NCBI GenBank assembly: GCA_050010595.1
Contig: JBEKKS010000001.1
Location: 1 to 64,000 of the forward strand
Reading direction: 5' to 3'
Origin: Palsa-513 sp050010595
Lineage (GTDB): Bacteria; Actinomycetota; Thermoleophilia; Solirubrobacterales; Solirubrobacteraceae
Length of the DNA stretch: 64,000 nt
Shown here piece by piece: positions 1 through 8,853 of this stretch; positions within the stretch are counted from its first letter, which is position 1, and each line of letters begins with the position of its first letter. A program made the translations under genes and the position numbers. The notes under the pieces are model-generated. The model saw nothing but the letters and a program-made list of their open reading frames with translations. It had not been told where the DNA came from and searched no databases.

Positions 1-564
<564 letters not shown>

Positions 565-631
565 AAGCTTTGTGATACTCGTCGTGGCGCTGTGCAGTTT
601 TGAAGGCCCGCCGGGGCGGTCTCTCACGATT

Positions 632-749
632 TTCCGGTGGCCATGGCGAGGGGGAAACACCTCTTCCCATTCCGAACAGAGCAGTTAAGCCCCTCAGCGC
701 CGATGGTACTTGGCCCGCAAGGGCCCGGGAGAGTAGGTCGCCGCCGGTT
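632..749 (+). rRNA. rrf: 5S ribosomal RNA
   Basis: About 118 bases match the 5S pattern: TTCCGGTGGCCATGGCGAGG at the 5' side, the loop CATTCCGAACAGAGCAGTTAAG in the middle (only partly quoted by eye), and GGGAGAGTAGGTCGCCGCCGG closing the molecule by pairing with the 5' end. It is the last gene of the rRNA operon and a hairpin follows it directly. The ends are set by the terminal helix and could be off by one or two bases. Confidence 0.96.
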
Positions 750-764
750 CTTCTCAGTCGCTGA

Positions 765-788
765 CGAGCCCCGCCAACGCGGGGCTCG
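765..788 (+). terminator. Hairpin ending the rRNA operon
   Basis: A perfect 10-bp stem, CGAGCCCCGC at 765-774 paired with GCGGGGCTCG at 779-788, with a four-base loop, lies 16 bases after the 5S gene. No T-run follows, which is common in very GC-rich genomes. Its position makes it the likely rRNA operon terminator. Confidence 0.7.
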
Positions 789-838
789 CGCGCGTTGGCG
801 CAACGGCCTGCTGCAAGCCGCCGTCGCCGCCGCAGGGC

Positions 839-1210
839 TTATGACTTGGCACTGCGTGTCGTGCCGCGGGGCCGCTGAGCGACGAGCGCGGCGTGGCTGG
901 CGCGTTCGTACGAGAGCCGGAAGAGGTCGATGGCATTCGCCACACCAGCAGGCTCGTCGATGCGCAGCGTTATCCATCCGGAGTCCGGGAGCACGTGGTG
1001 AGCTCGCGCGCGGCCACCGGCGATCAGCTCGTCACGGACGCGGCGCGGAAACGGGAGGTCGGCGACGTGATCGCCGTGCAGATGCCCGAGCTCGCGCCGC
1101 CCAAGGCGAAATTCGAGCCCGCCGAAGCGGTGCGGCCCGGTTGTTACGCCCGGCCAGGCCGCTACGGCCGCTGTGATCCGCTCCGCCGCGCCGGGTTCTC
1201 CTCCAGTCAT
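839..1210 (-). CDS. DUF5519 (luciferase-domain) family protein
   Basis: This 123-residue protein carries the block recognised in small actinobacterial proteins annotated as luciferase family or DUF5519: a PHRFGGLEFRLGRRELGHLHG segment near residues 27-47 (shown in part), then DLPFPRRVRDEL and HHVLPDSGW, ending in IDLFRLSYERA. The family function is unknown; the luciferase name reflects distant similarity and not a shown activity. The ATG at 1210 was chosen because the upstream extension is arginine-rich and unlike the family. It faces the rRNA operon convergently. The last 15 residues look low-complexity. Confidence 0.8.
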   Translation of the reverse strand: MTGGEPGAAERITAAVAAWPGVTTGPHRFGGLEFRLGRRELGHLHGDHVADLPFPRRVRDELIAGGRARAHHVLPDSGWITLRIDEPAGVANAIDLFRLSYERASHAALVAQRPRGTTRSAKS

Positions 1211-1913
1211 GCGTTCGCCGCTGCCAAGCGCACAAGCGAAGGATCTCACGCTGGCGCGCCCCACTACTGCCGCGCGGTGCCCGGGAGGTGTCCCGCGGAT
1301 GCACGCCCGCTTTGCCGGGGCCCCCTTCCGGACCCCGGCGCGGGCGATGCCGCGTGGCAAGCCTCCCAGCTTCAGCGACCAGCCGCGCGCTTTTCCAGCC
1401 CACGGCCCAGCGATCGCGAACGAACCTGCGGCGACCCATGCCCGACAGGGCACAGGCAATACTGCGGACGCTCTGGAACCGCTCCTGCACGCGCCCGCGT
1501 ACGCAGTCCCCGCAACGGTGGACGATGCGACGCGGCCGTGAGCGGCAGCGGCTCGAGCGAGCGCGCAACGACGGGATCGTGCGGCCAAACGAGCTCCGCC
1601 GCCCAGTCATACGGCGGAGCATCGAGCAGCAACGAAGCACGGACCAGGTCGAGCGCGCGACGTACGGCGCCGTTCGAGGTGTGAGAAGTGCGCCAGAACA
1701 TGTGTTCGTAAGCTAGGGCTGCCTTCGGACAGATGCTCGCGGAGTGCCACGGCAGGCCTTTCACAGCGGCCGTGTAACGGCGAAAACCTCAATGAATACG
1801 GGCCAATCCGGGCAAGCGGCGCTGCAAGGAAAGTTGCGCAGGGCGCTCGCAAGACACCGTGTTACGCTTGCGCACGGGTCGCAACGATGCGATCTTGAGC
1901 AGGCGAGCAGACC
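1211..1913. other. About 700 bases without a convincing gene
   Basis: Both strands are open in several frames because of the high GC content, but none gives a protein I recognise. The least unlikely candidate is on the minus strand around 1372-1710 and includes a segment reading ALDLVRASLLLDAPPYDWAAE, which has a natural composition and then decays into arginine-rich sequence. It may be a decayed gene. The right end (about 1790-1913) must hold the murA promoter; a TACGCT at 1863-1868 is a possible -10 box without a clear -35 partner. Confidence 0.4.
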
Positions 1914-3215
1914 ATGGAACGGTTCATCATCACCGGGGGCGCGCCACTCAGTGGCACCGTCGTCCCGGCCGGGAACAAGAACGCTGCGCTGCCGATTCTC
2001 GCCGCGTCCGTTCTCACCGACGGGGTGCTCGAGCTCGCCAACGTCCCGCGCATCCGCGACGTCGAATCGATGCTCGCGTTGCTCGAAGGGATCGGCGTCA
2101 GCGTCGACTGGCATGGCGACAACGATCTGTCGCTATGCGGCGCCGGCGCAGAGAGCTTCGCGCTGGACCCTGACGCAAGCGACGAGATCCGCGCGTCGTT
2201 CCTGCTCGCTGGGCCGCTACTCGCGCGATTTGGGCGTGCCGAGATGCCGCCGCCCGGCGGCGACGTAATCGGCCGGCGGCGCCTCGATCCACACATCGAC
2301 GCGTTCCGCGAGATGGGGGCCAGCTGCACCTATGACCGGAGCTTCGTGCTCGAGGCGCCGCGCGGGCTGCGTGCCGGCGATGTCTTCATGGATGAGCCGT
2401 CCGTGATGGCGACGGAGAACGCGCTCATGGCCGCCGCCCTCACGCCTGGGGTTACCACCATCGCCAACGCCGCTTGCGAGCCGCACGTACAGGATCTCGC
2501 GCGGGTGCTCGTCAAGATGGGCGCGCCGATCGAGGGCATCGGCTCGAACGTCCTCACGGTGCATGGCCAGGGACGGCTCGGCGGAGCACACCACGCGATC
2601 GCTCCCGACCACATCGAGATCGGAAGCTTCATGGCCCTCGCCGGCGTAACCGGCGGCGAGCTGCGAATCAAGGAAACGCTGCCGCGCGACCTGCGGATGA
2701 TCTGCACAGTTTTCGGGCACCTCGGGCTGCACACCGAGCTAGACGGCAATGACGTGGTCGTCCCCGGCGGCCAGAAGCTCGTGGTGCGTCCGGATGTCGG
2801 CGACTACAAGCGCAAGGTCATGGACGGTCCGTGGCCGGCCTTTCCCGCGGACCTGACAAGCATCGCCGTCGCGCTCGCCACGCAGGCGGAGGGATCGGTC
2901 CTGGTGCACGAGTGGATGTTCGAGAGCCGCCTGATCTTCACCGACAAGCTCGCCGCGATGGGCGCCGACATCGTGCCCTGCGACCCGCACCGCGCGATCG
3001 TCACGGGCCCGCGCCGGCTGCGCGGCTCGCGCCTGGAGTCGCCTGACATCCGCGCCGGTATGGCGATGCTGATCGCAGCGCTGTGTGCGGAGGGGCGCAG
3101 CGAGATCGGCGGTGTCGCCCAGATCGACCGCGGCTACGAGCGGATCGACGAGCGCCTGCGCGACCTCGGCGCGCAGATCGAGCGCGTCGCCGTAGAGCCC
3201 GTCCTAACGCTCTAG
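1914..3215 (+). CDS. murA: UDP-N-acetylglucosamine 1-carboxyvinyltransferase (MurA), Asp-117 variant
   Basis: This 433-residue cytosolic enzyme transfers enolpyruvate from PEP to UDP-GlcNAc, the first committed step of peptidoglycan synthesis. The UDP-GlcNAc-binding loop AGNKNAALPIL is at residues 19-29. The active-site loop normally reads PGGC; here it is PGGD, with Asp at residue 117 (codon 2262-2264). Family knowledge: MurA enzymes with Asp here, as in mycobacteria and chlamydiae, are active but not alkylated by fosfomycin. Length and C-terminal half are normal. The gene stands alone, with FTR1 about 190 bases downstream. Confidence 0.97.
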   Translation: MERFIITGGAPLSGTVVPAGNKNAALPILAASVLTDGVLELANVPRIRDVESMLALLEGIGVSVDWHGDNDLSLCGAGAESFALDPDASDEIRASFLLAGPLLARFGRAEMPPPGGDVIGRRRLDPHIDAFREMGASCTYDRSFVLEAPRGLRAGDVFMDEPSVMATENALMAAALTPGVTTIANAACEPHVQDLARVLVKMGAPIEGIGSNVLTVHGQGRLGGAHHAIAPDHIEIGSFMALAGVTGGELRIKETLPRDLRMICTVFGHLGLHTELDGNDVVVPGGQKLVVRPDVGDYKRKVMDGPWPAFPADLTSIAVALATQAEGSVLVHEWMFESRLIFTDKLAAMGADIVPCDPHRAIVTGPRRLRGSRLESPDIRAGMAMLIAALCAEGRSEIGGVAQIDRGYERIDERLRDLGAQIERVAVEPVLTL

Positions 3216-3365
3216 ACCCCACCCCGCGAGCACCGCAACGCCGCTCCCGCAACTCAGAACAGAGGGCGCGCAACACCACCAGCTCACGCGTGAAGCAGCC
3301 GAGGATGGCAGGCCCGGCACGCTCGCGAGCCGCGCCCTGCCAGCGCGCCCGTCACCGCAGGTCTG

Positions 3366-3379
3366 TTAGGGTGCCCTAA
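3366..3379. promoter_or_regulatory. Possible DtxR-family metal-repressor operator
   Basis: TTAGGGTGCCCTAA is a 14-base inverted repeat (TTAGGG/CCCTAA around TG). It is flanked by GTCTG at 3361-3365 and CAGAC at 3381-3385, which extend the symmetry with one extra base. It sits 25 bases before the start codon of the iron permease gene, where a repressor would block transcription. TTAGG...CCTAA half-sites are typical of iron- or manganese-sensing DtxR/IdeR/MntR repressors, but the spacing here is shorter than the classical 19-base IdeR box. The assignment is inferred from symmetry and position. Confidence 0.5.
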
Positions 3380-3403
3380 GCAGACGGGATCGACTGCCTC
3401 GCA

Positions 3404-4483
3404 ATGCGCTTGTCCTCTGAGCCTCCTAAGCCCACCGCTGGCGCATCCCCGACTGGTCGGCGGATCTACTTCTACGTCTGGGTGGTCGTCATCCTCACGG
3501 TGGCGGTTCTTGCGGTCGTGCTCGGATGGCACGCGAAGGGCGGCACGCCAACGCCCGGGATGCTTCCCCGCGGTCAGCATCTGACGCGCACCGCCGCGGT
3601 GCTCGATACCGCGATTCTGGTGTTCCGCGAGGGCCTCGAGACGATCCTCGTTCTCGCCGCCGTCCTCGCGAGCTTCCTCGGGTCCAACAAGGTCTATCGC
3701 CGGCCTGTCGCCGCGGGTGGAACGCTCGCGCTGCTGGCGACGCTTGGGACGTGGTTCGCTGCGGTCTGGCTGATCGGCCAGCTTGGCGGAAGTGGCCTCG
3801 ACGTCCAGGCCGCCACGGGAATTCCCGCGATCATCGTGCTGCTGGTCGTGATGAACTGGTTCTTTCACCGCGTCTACTGGACCGGCTGGATCTCGCACCA
3901 TCACAAGCGCCGCCGCGGGCTCTTCTCGACGAGCGGGGAACGCAACACGCGACGGGTACTGCTGGGGTTCGGTCTGCTCGGCTTCACCTCCGTTTACCGC
4001 GAGGGGTTCGAGGTGGTTGTGTTCCTGCAGACGATCCGCGTCAGCTCGGGCTCTGACGTCGTGCTCGAAGGCGCCCTGCTCGGCTTGCTGTTCACCGCCG
4101 CCGTCGGCGTCCTGACGTTTGGTCTGCACCAGAAGCTTCCGTACAAGAAACTCCTGATCATCACCGGGGCAATGCTCTGCGTGGTGCTCTTCGTGATGGT
4201 CGGCGAGGAGGTCTTCGAGATGCAGCAGGCGGGATGGATCGGGACGACGTCGGTCGGCGTTCAGCTGCCCGGCTGGCTCGGAACATGGTTCTCGCTCTTC
4301 CCGAACGTCGAGACGATCGCCGCCCAGGTCGGCGCGCTGGGTCTCGTGATCGGCTCGTACTTCTTTGCCGAGCACCTGCGCGTGCGCCGCCCGCGCCGCG
4401 CCGGTGGCGCTGTTGCGCTGCGTGCCGACGCGCCGCCGGAGGCGGCGTCTGGCAGCGGGCGCGTGATCGCGCCGCTCACCTGA
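3404..4483 (+). CDS. FTR1 family high-affinity iron permease
   Basis: This is a 359-residue inner-membrane protein with about seven membrane segments. It carries the two REXXE motifs that define FTR1/EfeU iron permeases: REGLE at residues 75-79 and REGFE at 199-203. These glutamates bind ferric iron during transport. A first membrane anchor at residues 22-41 precedes the permease core and the C-terminal tail is cytoplasmic and Arg/Ala-rich. Partner proteins are not adjacent; a P19-like iron-binding lipoprotein and a DyP-like protein lie 29 kb away. A DtxR-like operator just upstream suggests repression by iron. The ATG at 3404 has no good ribosome-binding site. Confidence 0.92.
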   Translation: MRLSSEPPKPTAGASPTGRRIYFYVWVVVILTVAVLAVVLGWHAKGGTPTPGMLPRGQHLTRTAAVLDTAILVFREGLETILVLAAVLASFLGSNKVYRRPVAAGGTLALLATLGTWFAAVWLIGQLGGSGLDVQAATGIPAIIVLLVVMNWFFHRVYWTGWISHHHKRRRGLFSTSGERNTRRVLLGFGLLGFTSVYREGFEVVVFLQTIRVSSGSDVVLEGALLGLLFTAAVGVLTFGLHQKLPYKKLLIITGAMLCVVLFVMVGEEVFEMQQAGWIGTTSVGVQLPGWLGTWFSLFPNVETIAAQVGALGLVIGSYFFAEHLRVRRPRRAGGAVALRADAPPEAASGSGRVIAPLT

Positions 4484-4565
4484 GAGCGAGCAGTCCGGGC
4501 GCCGCTGCACGGGCAGCCGCGCGTACACCGGGCGAGCGAGCTCACTCCGGTAGCGTCCCCTCGCG

Positions 4566-5525
4566 ATGATCCACCCGATACCCAGTGGCACGCGCGACGT
4601 GCTGCCCGACGAGATGCGCGAGCTGCGCGCGATCACCGAGGCGATCCGCGAGGTCTTCGGCGCCGCCGGCTACGGCGAGGTATACACGCCGGCGCTCGAG
4701 TACGAAACCGTGATCGCCAGGGCCGACGGTGCGCTGCGGCCCGCTTACCGCGTGTTCGACGAGAGCGGCAACGTGCTCGTGCTGCGCTCGGACATGACGG
4801 TGCCGATCGCGCGCGTCGTCGCGACTCGCTACACGTCAGTCGAGCCGCCGCTGCGCTTCTGCTACTTCGCTCACTCCTACCGGGGAGTGCGCCCGCAACG
4901 CGGCCAGCCGCGCGAGTTTCTCCAGGCGGGCCTGGAGCTGATCGGAGCGCCGGCGCCGCAGGGGACCGCCGAGGCATTGACTGTCTTGTGCCGCGCGCTC
5001 GATGCCGCGGGCCTGCGCCGCTATCGCGTTGGGCTCGGCGATGCAACGCTCTACCCGGCGCTGCTCGAGCTGCTCGGCGTCGGGCCTGACGATTGCGCGC
5101 GCCTGCTCGAGGAGCTCGCGCGCGGCGATTTCGTCGGCCTCGAGCGAGAGCTGCGCGAGCTCGCAACCGACGAGGAGACGATCAGGCTCCTGCTCGAGGT
5201 GCCCCAGCAGCGCGGCGGCGCCGATGTTCTCCACGGACCAGCGGGGCCAGTCGCCGACGCGGTCGCCGGCCTGCGGGCGGTTCACGGCCTGCTCGACGCA
5301 GATGTTGCGCAGCGCGTCATCTTCGATCTTGGTCTCTCGCGCGCCCCCGGCTATTACACGGGTGCGGTATTCGAGGTCTACGACCCGGCGCTCGGCATGC
5401 CGCTCGGCGGCGGCGGCCGCTACGACAAGCTGCTCGCGCAGTTCGGGCACGACCTGCCGGCCGTCGGCTTCGCGCTCGAGGTCGATCATCTGCACCTCGC
5501 GCTGGCGGCCGAGGAGCAGATGTGA
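4566..5525 (+). CDS. hisZ: ATP phosphoribosyltransferase regulatory subunit HisZ
   Basis: This 319-residue protein is a histidyl-tRNA synthetase paralogue that pairs with short-form HisG and allows feedback control by histidine. Visible class II synthetase features are IPSGTRDVLPDE at residues 5-16 (motif 1 region), VLRSDMTVPIAR, and GGGGRYDKL near residue 280. At 319 residues it lacks the anticodon-binding domain of true HisRS. It starts the histidine gene run, and its stop overlaps the hisG start (GTGA). A TAGCGT box at 4551-4556, nine bases before the ATG, could be a -10 for a nearly leaderless transcript. Confidence 0.93.
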   Translation: MIHPIPSGTRDVLPDEMRELRAITEAIREVFGAAGYGEVYTPALEYETVIARADGALRPAYRVFDESGNVLVLRSDMTVPIARVVATRYTSVEPPLRFCYFAHSYRGVRPQRGQPREFLQAGLELIGAPAPQGTAEALTVLCRALDAAGLRRYRVGLGDATLYPALLELLGVGPDDCARLLEELARGDFVGLERELRELATDEETIRLLLEVPQQRGGADVLHGPAGPVADAVAGLRAVHGLLDADVAQRVIFDLGLSRAPGYYTGAVFEVYDPALGMPLGGGGRYDKLLAQFGHDLPAVGFALEVDHLHLALAAEEQM

Positions 5526-6172
5526 GCCCGCCACTCGTGATAGCCGTACCGCGTGGAGCGCTCTTTGGCGAGACGCTCGACTGGCTCGACGGCCTCGGCA
5601 TCCGGACCGACGAGGTGCGCTCGAACGATCGCAAGCTGCTTTTCGAGGACGTCGGACTGATCACCATGCGCCCCTCCGATGTCCCGACCTATGTGGCTGC
5701 GGGCGCTGCCGACCTCGGCGTGACTGGCAAGGACGTCCTGATGGAGCAGACCGACGCTGCGATCGCCGGTGGCGGACGCGACGTCTACGAGCTCCGAGAC
5801 CTCGGTTTCGGCGGCTGCCGCATGGTCGTCGCAACGCGCGACGGTCCCGATCCAGCCGCAGCTGCCCTGCGGCGACTCGGCGTCGTGCGGATCGCGACCA
5901 AGTACCCGCGCGTCGCGACGCGCTACTTCGAGGACACGGGCCGCCAGGCCGAGATCATCGAGGTGAAGGGCTCGGTCGAGCTCGCCCCGCTGACGGGTCT
6001 CGTCGAGGCAATCGTCGACTTGACCGCGACCGGCACGACACTGCGTGAGAACAAGCTCGTGATCCGCGAGGAGATCGCTGAGTGCACGGCGCGGCTGATC
6101 GCGAACCCGGTTGCTCACAAGCTCAAGGCGGGCGCGATCGACGAGTTGCTGGAGCGCGCGCGTGCGCTATGA
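5522..6172 (+). CDS. hisG: ATP phosphoribosyltransferase, short form (HisG)
   Basis: Catalyses the first step of histidine synthesis, condensation of ATP with PRPP. At 216 residues it is the short form that lacks the C-terminal regulatory domain and needs HisZ, which is encoded directly upstream. VIAVPRGALF near the N-terminus and the PRPP-binding segment EAIVDLTATGTTLRENKL toward the C-terminus are typical. The GTG at 5522 overlaps the hisZ stop codon, which fixes the start and implies translational coupling. Its own end overlaps hisD by 11 bases. Confidence 0.95.
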   Translation: MSPPLVIAVPRGALFGETLDWLDGLGIRTDEVRSNDRKLLFEDVGLITMRPSDVPTYVAAGAADLGVTGKDVLMEQTDAAIAGGGRDVYELRDLGFGGCRMVVATRDGPDPAAAALRRLGVVRIATKYPRVATRYFEDTGRQAEIIEVKGSVELAPLTGLVEAIVDLTATGTTLRENKLVIREEIAECTARLIANPVAHKLKAGAIDELLERARAL

Positions 6173-7448
6173 GCGCCTGACAGCCGGCCCCGACACCGTC
6201 AGCGAGATCCGCCGCTTCGTTCCGCAGGGCACGGATGTGAGCAGCGACGTCGCGGCGATCATCGCCGATGTTGCAGCGCGCGGCGACAGCGCGGTTGCCG
6301 AGTACACCGAGCGCTTCGACGAGTCCCCGGCACCGCCGCTGCGCGTGACGGACGCGGAGCTGGCGGCGGCGCTGCAGGGGCTCGACCCCGAGGTGAATGA
6401 CAGCCTCGAGATCGCGATCGCCAACGTGGCGGCAGTCGGCTGGGGCGACACTGCTGACTCCCGCGATGTGACGCTCGTACAAGGGCACAGCATCGTGTTG
6501 CGCGAGCTGCCGCTCGCGCGGGCGGCTGTCTGCGTTCCCGGTGGCCAGGCTCCTTATCCGAGCACTGTCGTGATGGGCGTCGTGACAGCTCGCGCGGCTG
6601 GCGTCCCGGCGGTGGCGGTAATGACGCCGCCGCCGATCGACCCGGTGCTCCTCGCCGCGTGCGCGTTGACGAGCGTCGACGAGGTCTATCGAATGGGCGG
6701 CGCCCACGGGGTCGCAGCGCTCGCGCTGGGCACCGAGACTGTCCCGGCGGTGGACGTGATCGTCGGCCCGGGGAGCCTCTACGTCCAGGAGGCCAAGCGG
6801 CTGCTCAGCGGTCGCGTCGGGATCGACAGCTTCGCCGGGCCCAGCGACCTGCTGGTTCTGTTCGACGCAACCGATGCCGGCTCGATCCGTCTGATCGCAC
6901 TCGACCTGCTCGCTCAGGCTGAGCACGGATCCGCGACGGTCGTGGTCGCGGTCGCCCCGCAGCCGGACTTGCTCGACGCGCTCGAGGCCGACCTACGGGC
7001 GATCGAGGCCGCGCGCAAGCTCGACAGCGAAGCGACATGCGTCCTCGTTGACGTCCCCAGCCTCGCCGACGGTCTCGCGCTCGCCAACGACTACGCGCCC
7101 GAGCACCTCGAGCTGATCGGTCCGGCGGCCGAGCAGCTTGCCGGCGAGGTACGTACCGCCGGCTGCCTGTTCATCGGTTGGCCGAGCGCGACGGCGTTCG
7201 GCGACTACGTTGCCGGCTCCAACCACGTCCTGCCGACGGCCGGCGCGGCGCGCTTTGCCTCGGGACTGCGCCCGGCGCACTTCCGCCGCCAGATGGCCGA
7301 GGTGCGCATCTCGCCGGATGCACTTTCGGCACTCGCGCCGGCCGGCGCCGCGATCGCGGACGCCGAGGGATTTCGCTTGCACGCCGAGTCGATGCGGGCG
7401 CGACTGCCCGACATCCGGGACAATCAGGGCGATGACGAGGACAGCTGA
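6162..7448 (+). CDS. hisD: Histidinol dehydrogenase
   Basis: This 428-residue zinc enzyme carries out the last two NAD-dependent oxidations of histidine synthesis (histidinol to histidine). Recognisable blocks are GGQAPYPSTVVMG, GGAHGVAALALGTE, VGPGSLYVQEAKRLL, AGPSDLLVL, AQAEHGS with zinc/catalytic residues, YAPEHLEL and GSNHVLPT. The GTG at 6162 is preferred because it gives the normal N-terminus (RYERLTAG); upstream codons lie inside hisG. It overlaps both hisG and hisB, so it belongs to one transcription unit. Confidence 0.95.
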   Translation: MRYERLTAGPDTVSEIRRFVPQGTDVSSDVAAIIADVAARGDSAVAEYTERFDESPAPPLRVTDAELAAALQGLDPEVNDSLEIAIANVAAVGWGDTADSRDVTLVQGHSIVLRELPLARAAVCVPGGQAPYPSTVVMGVVTARAAGVPAVAVMTPPPIDPVLLAACALTSVDEVYRMGGAHGVAALALGTETVPAVDVIVGPGSLYVQEAKRLLSGRVGIDSFAGPSDLLVLFDATDAGSIRLIALDLLAQAEHGSATVVVAVAPQPDLLDALEADLRAIEAARKLDSEATCVLVDVPSLADGLALANDYAPEHLELIGPAAEQLAGEVRTAGCLFIGWPSATAFGDYVAGSNHVLPTAGAARFASGLRPAHFRRQMAEVRISPDALSALAPAGAAIADAEGFRLHAESMRARLPDIRDNQGDDEDS

Positions 7449-8019
7449 GATCACGCGCGCGACCCGCGAGACGGACGTCCGCCTCGCGCTCGCGCTCGAC
7501 GGCACTGGAGCCGGTACGCGCGTCACCGGTGTCGGCTTCCTGGACCACATGCTCGACCTGCTGGCTCGCCACGGCCGGCTCGACCTCGACGTCGCCGTCA
7601 CCGGTGACCTCGAGACCGGTGGTCACCACACGGTCGAGGACACGGCGATCGTGCTCGGCAAGGCACTGGACGAGGCGCTCGGCGACCGCGCCGGGATCTA
7701 CCGCTACGGCCACGCGATCGTCCCGATGGACGAGGCCCGGGCACTCTGCGCGATCGACATCTCGGGTCGGCCTTACCTGCTGCTCGCGGGCGAGCTGCCG
7801 CCCGGCAGCACCGGCGGCTTCGAGCACGAGCTGCTCGAGGAGTTCTTCCGCGCACTTGCCAACAACGCGAAGCTGACGATCCACATCGAGCTGCAAGCCC
7901 CCGGCAACGCGCACCACATGATCGAGGCAGCTTTCAAGGCGTTCGCGCGCGCCCTGCGGGCCGCCGTCGCGCTCGATCCGAGCGAGACCGGCGTGCCCAG
8001 CACCAAGGGCATTCTGTGA
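7432..8019 (+). CDS. hisB: Imidazoleglycerol-phosphate dehydratase
   Basis: This monofunctional 195-residue HisB dehydrates imidazole glycerol phosphate, using a di-manganese site. The duplicated metal-binding histidine motifs are clear: DHMLDLLARHG, GGHHTVEDTAIVLG, FEHELLEEFF and NAHHMIEAAFKA. There is no histidinol-phosphatase domain. The ATG at 7432 lies 17 bases inside hisD and gives the standard MTRTAEITRATRET start. Its stop overlaps the hisH start in GTGA. Confidence 0.95.
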   Translation: MTRTAEITRATRETDVRLALALDGTGAGTRVTGVGFLDHMLDLLARHGRLDLDVAVTGDLETGGHHTVEDTAIVLGKALDEALGDRAGIYRYGHAIVPMDEARALCAIDISGRPYLLLAGELPPGSTGGFEHELLEEFFRALANNAKLTIHIELQAPGNAHHMIEAAFKAFARALRAAVALDPSETGVPSTKGIL

Positions 8020-8693
8020 AGGCTGATATTGGGCTTCGCCCATCGGGGTCGGCCGGCGGCATGCGCGACCGTGCTGTTGTGGGCCTCCTCGACTACGGAA
8101 TGGGCAACCGCCGCTCGGTCGAGAAGGCCCTCGAACATGTCGGCGCACGCGTGGTGGTCTCCTCCGACGTGTCGGCCCTCGAAGCCTGCGCCGGGCTCGT
8201 CGTGCCGGGCGTCGGATCGTTCCCGCGTGCGATGACGAGCCTCGGCGCGCTGGGGCTCGACTCGTTCATCGTCGATCGCGTCGCCGCCGGCACTCCGGTG
8301 CTTGGGATCTGCCTCGGGATGCAGCTCGCGTTCGAGCGCTCGAGCGAGCACGGCGGCGCGGACGGACTCGGCATCGTCCCCGGGGAGGTACGGGAGCTCG
8401 AGGTCGAGGGACTCAAGCTGCCACACATCGGCTGGAGCCGGGTCCACTGGCGGCGCGAGGCGCCGCTGCTTGCGGGGGTGCGGCGCGACGTCGCGTACTA
8501 CCACGTCCACAGCTACTCGTGCGCGCCGACTTTTGCGGACGACGTCCTCGGCGATGCGCAGTACGGCCTCCCGTTCGTGACGGCGGTGGCGCGCGGGTCG
8601 TTCACGGGCCTCCAGTTCCATCCTGAGAAATCGTCGCTGGACGGACTAGCATTGCTCGCGAACTTCGTCTCCAGCTGCGTAATCGCCGAATAG
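8016..8693 (+). CDS. hisH: Imidazole glycerol phosphate synthase, glutaminase subunit
   Basis: HisH supplies ammonia from glutamine to HisF. The class I glutamine amidotransferase features are present: LLDYGMGN at the N-terminus, the nucleophile Cys in GICLGMQLAF, and the His-Glu pair in QFHPEKS. The GTG at 8016 overlaps the hisB stop; an alternative ATG at 8061 would remove 15 residues that are not typical of the family, so the true start may be the ATG. HisF is encoded two genes downstream. A 160-base gap with hairpins follows. Confidence 0.93.
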   Translation: MKADIGLRPSGSAGGMRDRAVVGLLDYGMGNRRSVEKALEHVGARVVVSSDVSALEACAGLVVPGVGSFPRAMTSLGALGLDSFIVDRVAAGTPVLGICLGMQLAFERSSEHGGADGLGIVPGEVRELEVEGLKLPHIGWSRVHWRREAPLLAGVRRDVAYYHVHSYSCAPTFADDVLGDAQYGLPFVTAVARGSFTGLQFHPEKSSLDGLALLANFVSSCVIAE

Positions 8694-8761
8694 TGGTGCG
8701 GCGCGCAAATCCGTTCCAGCTTCGCGGCAGCGAATCGTCGCCTAGCCGTTTCCTCTGTCGC

Positions 8762-8826
8762 CGCAATAGCGCCGCTATTGCGACTCCCTGCGTCCTTGCC
8801 AGTCTCGATTCTCGCTCGCGAATCGA
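8762..8826. other. Two hairpins between hisH and hisA
   Basis: The gap 8694-8853 is the only real break within the histidine genes. It holds a perfect 9-bp hairpin, CGCAATAGC at 8762-8770 with GCTATTGCG at 8774-8782, and a second inverted repeat, TCGATTC at 8805-8811 with GAATCGA at 8820-8826. They could end or attenuate transcription after hisH or stabilise RNA ends. There is no T-run, so this is not a classical terminator. Confidence 0.5.
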
Positions 8827-8853
8827 TGAACGTATTCCGAGGACCCAACACGC

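Noticed and set aside
4484..4565. Histidine-specific T-box or leader peptide before hisZ
   Set aside because: The gap is only 82 bases, has no T-box core sequence and no run of His codons.
3284..4636. Minus-strand open frame of 450 codons opposite the iron permease gene
   Set aside because: Its product is rich in Arg, Asp, Glu, His and Gln with no hydrophobic core, as expected for the antisense of a membrane-protein gene; the plus strand encodes a clear FTR1 permease.
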